A DNA stretch of 64,000 nucleotides from Caenorhabditis remanei (Eukaryota; Nematoda; Chromadorea; Rhabditida; Rhabditidae), in the NCBI RefSeq assembly GCF_010183535.1, contig NC_071331.1, positions 620,001 to 684,000 on the forward strand, read 5' to 3'. A program made the position numbers and the translations under genes. This document shows, piece by piece, positions 60,675 to 64,000 of the stretch. How positions within the stretch are numbered: the first letter of the stretch is position 1; the number at the start of each line of letters is the position of its first letter. The notes under the pieces are model-generated. The model searched no databases and was not told the origin of the DNA. It saw only the letters and a list, made by a program, of their open reading frames with translations.

Positions 60675-61320
60675 TTGGTAATTCACTGTTACCAAGATGT
60701 TTTCTCTGTCCAGAAAACTATTTTTGATATTCACCTTCTTCATTTTCTCCGTGTTCCCTCTTCGGTGAAGAACAAACTTCCGATAACATCTCCGATTCTC
60801 GTGAATTTCAAAAAATATGTCAGTGCGTCTCTACTTCGTTATCTTCCATCATCCATTCAAACCAACAGAGGAAAATATTTGTGGAAATTGATGTTGACTA
60901 GATATTTTGATACAAGAATGGGCTTTGGAACTTACAGTTCAATTTAGAAACCTGGAAATAGCAAACGTAATTTTCTACTGATGTGAAGTATGGAAACTGA
61001 AACTGGAGAAAATCCCACAAACTAGAAAAAAGCTATGAGAGAAGAAATTCTTTCTGTTTCAGACAAATATTAACAATAATAGTTATAACTTGGTTAATGA
61101 TAAGTATTGTCCAACCGTCAATTTTCATTTCAATGTGTCGCCATTCTTCCAATTGACTGATGACTTTCCACTGAATACAATCTCCGATTTCAATCAGCAA
61201 GAGTACTTCTCATCAATTAGAAAAATGAGACACGAGGAATTGAAAAAAGTGAATGCAACGTTTAATTCGATAAGTGTAAATGAATATACAGGGTGTCTTT
61301 CTAAAAAATATCAATTTTAA
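60675..61320 (+). pseudogene. Possible degenerate gene fragment
   Basis: 60675-60947 and 61063-61320 are open in two frames and protein-like in composition, with 61063 directly after TTTCTGTTTCAG. The second part has NDKYCPTVNFHFNVSPFF and SSIRKMRHEELKKVNA. Joining needs a frame change, and no start or donor is convincing; 60968 GTAATT is the best donor. The apparent acceptor is also a perfect 21U-RNA core (61054-61061), so the splice reading may be false. No family recognised. Confidence 0.25.
61054..61121 (+). ncRNA. Candidate 21U-RNA locus
   Basis: Core 61054-61061; TGAT, T at 61101 (40 nt); RNA 61101-61121. The core doubles as the supposed splice acceptor of the 61.1-kb open frame. Confidence 0.6.
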
Positions 61321-61560
61321 AAAATTGAAATCTTTCAATTTCATTTACTAGTTATTTTCAAATACCTACATTAAGTGGCATTTGGTGAATCGGTTTGAGC
61401 TAAATAAAACGAAACAAAATAAATTACTTTAAAATGTTGGAGAATAAAAAAGACTGACAGCTTCGTTTAGGTATTTAATTATGAAAAAACCACAACAAAA
61501 AAAACTAACAATAAAATGTATCACATTTTACAGCAAACATTTTTGTATACTGTTATCTTT

Positions 61561-61629
61561 CTGTTTCAATATAAAATGAACTCCTTGTGAGAATAAGTAA
61601 CAAATTAATTGAGTAAGTTTATTTTAAAA
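61561..61629 (+). ncRNA. Candidate 21U-RNA locus, spacing slightly long
   Basis: Core 61561-61568; TAAT, T at 61609 (41 nt). Confidence 0.55.
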
Positions 61630-61712
61630 ATCGTCGGTTTTCATTTCCAAACCGGCGACCAACACCGTTTTTACAGAGAAAAATAACAAATGTGAGAAAA
61701 TTATTGAAAATT

Positions 61713-61779
61713 CATAACTTTAGGTCATGATAAGTGAACTATCAATTTATAGATAAGTTTTGTGTGCCACCTGAAACAG
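61713..61779 (-). ncRNA. Candidate 21U-RNA locus, divergent pair with 61795
   Basis: Core 61772-61779; CACT, T at 61733 (39 nt); RNA 61733-61713. Confidence 0.7.
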
Positions 61780-61794
61780 ACTTACTGTGAATCA

Positions 61795-61860
61795 CTGTTT
61801 CAACTCTTTCAAAATTAACCTTTGCGTTTTGTAGGGTGCTTGTTCGCAAAAAAACCGAAT
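61795..61860 (+). ncRNA. Candidate 21U-RNA locus, divergent pair with 61772
   Basis: Core 61795-61802; TGCT, T at 61840 (38 nt); RNA 61840-61860. The two cores are separated by 15 bp. Confidence 0.7.
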
Positions 61861-62194
61861 TCCAGTTATTCTGATTGATGCGTTGAAATCTCGTTGCCGT
61901 CTTTTATGAGTAAGAAAAATAGCCATGATTTGATTTAGCCACTACAAATAAGTGTTATTCGTTTAAAAAAAAATTGTTGCGTTGAATAGGGTTACCCACG
62001 GCCTCCAGCGAAGGCCCTCTCAATTCAAAAAATAAACCGCGAAAACAGCCTTGTTCAGTGGAGCACGTTTGCGTTACAAGCCTGTTGCAGCGGCAACATT
62101 GCATTTTTTTTCTTCATTTGAGCAATGAAATAATTTATTTTTTATAATTTATTCTCGTTTATGTTTATTAAATATCCGTCGTCTGCAATAATTC

Positions 62195-62338
62195 ATGATT
62201 TTTTTCACTCGTTCTGCTGTAAATATTGGGAAATTTATCGATTTACGGCCCGGAAACAACGAAATGTTACAGAAACGTCTACAAATAACACCTGGACAAC
62301 GAATGGCAATACGATGGCGACAAAGGCGGAGAAAGTGA
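62195..62338 (+). CDS. Short unidentified open frame, possible exon
   Basis: 47 codons from ATG to TGA, encoding NIGKFIDLRPGN then LQITPGQRMAIRWRQRRRK, which looks like the end of a small helical (SAM-like) domain with a basic tail. A GTGAGG donor overlaps the stop (62335), and a later TTTTTCAG at about 62520 precedes RDEHLSQMRKKKNKW in another phase. It faces the - strand zinc-finger gene tail to tail. Could be a fragment of a related element gene; unproven. Confidence 0.25.
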   Translation: MIFFTRSAVNIGKFIDLRPGNNEMLQKRLQITPGQRMAIRWRQRRRK

Positions 62339-62607
62339 GGAAGAAAAAAGGAATGCTGTTCTAAATTAATGATTTTCAGTGCAGAATTTGTGGATCGAGA
62401 GAAAGAAGAGAGGCAGGCATTAGGCTGAAATTCGAATAGTGAACAATTGATTTTCAGGTCATTTTTGTATTCACAATTCCAATAGTTCATATTTCCCCGT
62501 AGGGTAGTACAATTTTTCAGCGTGATGAGCACCTCTCGCAGATGCGAAAAAAGAAGAATAAGTGGAAAAAGAAGACCAAAGAGGGGAACATGAAGAAAGA
62601 AGATATT

Positions 62608-64000
62608 TTAAGACACGTCGAACACATGGTTATTGATCAAGCATCTCTTGAAACATTGTTGAGCCTTCAGGACTTCATTTCGATTCGTGCGATAACGAAG
62701 CTTCGCTGTATTGTATGCGGCGTGGAATGCTTCGATCGGCTGCTCACTAGTTTTTGCCCAGGTACGGTGAGATCGAACAAAAGGCATGAGGTGCTCAAGA
62801 ACTGCATGGAGTTTGGGCGTGACATTGTCATCAGCCGCAAACTCCCTGAGACTAGCCCACATGGTGTCCTAAATTTGGATTATTTTTAAAATTTCGAAAA
62901 CTATGAAATTACAATGGCGTTTTCCATGTAGTCCATCTCAGCTGGGCTCAGCAGTCTTGGCACACATAGCCTCTGAAGTTTTCCTAGAGATTTGAGGAAT
63001 CTTTTCATGCTTTCGAAGTGCTTATGATCTTTAAAAATTGACATATACTCGTCAATTGCTTCTTCTCTCAAGATGTTGTAGATGTGGTTTCCACAAAAAG
63101 TTTTACGCCACACACTCATGTCTGCGCCCCACTTTTTCCAAATTCTCTCTAATTCCTGGCGGTACTTTTTCTTGCCTCGTAATGCTTCTTGCATTGAATC
63201 AAACCGAACTTGTTCTTTGCTGTAATGGAAACAAATTTTGTGTCAGAAATGTGCATAAATTAATTACTTCAACTCGTCAATTTTCATCTTCAATTCGTTT
63301 TTCAGAAATTCCACTTCATTCGTAACCAACTGATCGATTCCTACTCCTGTCACATTGGAACAAAGAAGACACTGAAATGGGATCGTGCTGTCGTTGGTGA
63401 GTTTCCATTCTTTCACATTCCACACTCCACAGCAAGCCGCGTGAATTGTTTCTTCACAACTTGCACATTTAACATGTCTATCATCAAAAAGTGGAGCTTT
63501 TTCAATCAGTCTATCTCTCATAAAACAAATTTCAGATGAGCATGCTGATTCCTCTCTTTCATCAGTACCGTCGATTGTGGAATTCTGGAAGTTTTGGAGA
63601 ATGTTTTGAAGTACCACCATGGAACGAAGCTCTGTATCAAGGTTGCTGACAACTTCTTGGAACTGAAGAATGTTCGATTTTTGCACTCGTCCTTGCTTGA
63701 TGTCGGCTTTGTTGAGTACGATTGTCTCATCGTCACAATCCAATACGGTTGCCCAAAGTAAGAGATTGTCAAATCCGTAACCCTGGGCAATTCCCATAAT
63801 ACTATGGAGACTTGGAATCAAAACATTCTCAAGACGAACGCCTTTGAACACGAACGAAGATTGCGCCTTTACACTTTCCACTGTCACCTTTTTGTTGCCT
63901 TGTGCGCTTGCTGCTGCATAACTCTCCTCCGTGCGCATTGATACAATTTCGCCTCTTTTGTAGTCTCGAATTTTGATTCTGCCACGGTTGACGCAATACA
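62608..64000 (-). CDS. 3' part of a gene with a PHD-like zinc finger; resembles transposon-derived proteins
   Basis: Three exons in transcription order: 64000-63268 (open to the window edge, so the start is missing), 63219-62913 and 62868-62608 (stop TAA). Introns are 48 and 44 nt, GT-AG and in phase; the visible part is about 448 aa. The first exon contains CASCEE...HAACCGVW...FQCLLC (about 63335-63480), a PHD/RING-like Cys-His pattern. Exon 2 has KWGADMSVWRKTFCGNHIY. Exon 3 has TPKLHAVLEHLMPF and TSEQPIEAFHAAYN. The TPKLH ... EQ.IE..H pattern recalls multicopy, transposon-associated proteins seen in several animal genomes, but I cannot name the family or a reaction. It is intact as far as visible, so it may be a live element gene or a domesticated copy. 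Confidence 0.75.

Noticed and set aside
61289..61320. TACAGGGTGTCTTTCTAAAA, resembling a mariner terminus
   Set aside because: No matching inverted end or TA-flanked partner found downstream.
1..64000. tRNA, rRNA, SL RNA and CRISPR
   Set aside because: No T-loop or B-box pattern, SL sequence, rRNA core or regularly spaced identical repeats were found. The repeats here are eukaryotic transposons and duplications.

Overview
This window is nuclear DNA from a Caenorhabditis-type nematode. The base composition is AT-rich, introns are short with TTTTCAG acceptors and GTGAGT/GTAAGT donors, and only a few genes sit among many small palindromic transposons. Two well-conserved genes on the + strand anchor it: a CNNM-family magnesium transporter (38351-44381, ten exons, about 810 aa) and the FMRFamide-like neuropeptide gene flp-17 (55321-57009, three exons, 130 aa). 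From memory, the C. elegans counterparts are adjacent (C52D10.12 and C52D10.11) near the right end of chromosome IV, a chromosome whose arms carry the large 21U-RNA (piRNA) clusters.

The main hidden structure is a dense array of 21U-RNA loci. Reading both strands by eye I found about 48 exact copies of the Ruby core CTGTTTCA (27 on +, 21 on -); base composition predicts roughly 2-3. Of these, 41 have a YRNT tetramer whose T lies 38-40 nt past the core, where chance would give about 22%. I therefore read the non-coding 85-90% of the window as part of a type I piRNA cluster. The loci lie in intergenic DNA and in introns of both anchor genes. They are absent from coding exons and from the transposon-rich block at 14.2-18.7 kb.

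Layout. 0-14 kb: piRNA loci and local tandem duplications, with small palindromes at 313-537 and 6648-6760 and a repeat-unit hairpin at 10.45-11.04 kb. 14.9-18.6 kb: transposon block with a 1.4 kb Tc1-like palindromic element, a 181-bp hAT-type MITE, a 925-bp internally deleted mariner and a GC-rich hAT-like MITE. 18.6-24.8 kb: segmental duplications. 25-38 kb: piRNA loci, MITE families (27.1 and 28.3 kb; 27.7, 34.3 and 46.3 kb) and GGCC-rich hAT-like MITEs (31.2 and 36.2 kb here, 44.8 and 53.9 kb further on). 38.3-44.7 kb: cnnm gene. 45-55 kb: duplicated non-coding DNA with two unusually conserved islands, plus piRNA loci. 55.2-57.4 kb: flp-17. 58-62 kb: the densest piRNA stretch and a possible 247-aa gene on the - strand. 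62.6-64 kb: 3' end of a - strand multi-exon gene with a PHD-like zinc finger and transposon-protein-like motifs, running off the window.

How it works together: in worms, type I piRNA loci are independent mini-genes. Each makes a short capped RNA that is trimmed to a 21-nt RNA with 5' U and loaded on the Piwi protein PRG-1 in the germline. Here tandem duplications repeatedly copy the promoter motif, and one copy usually decays, so the window shows gain and loss of piRNA loci around two stable host genes.
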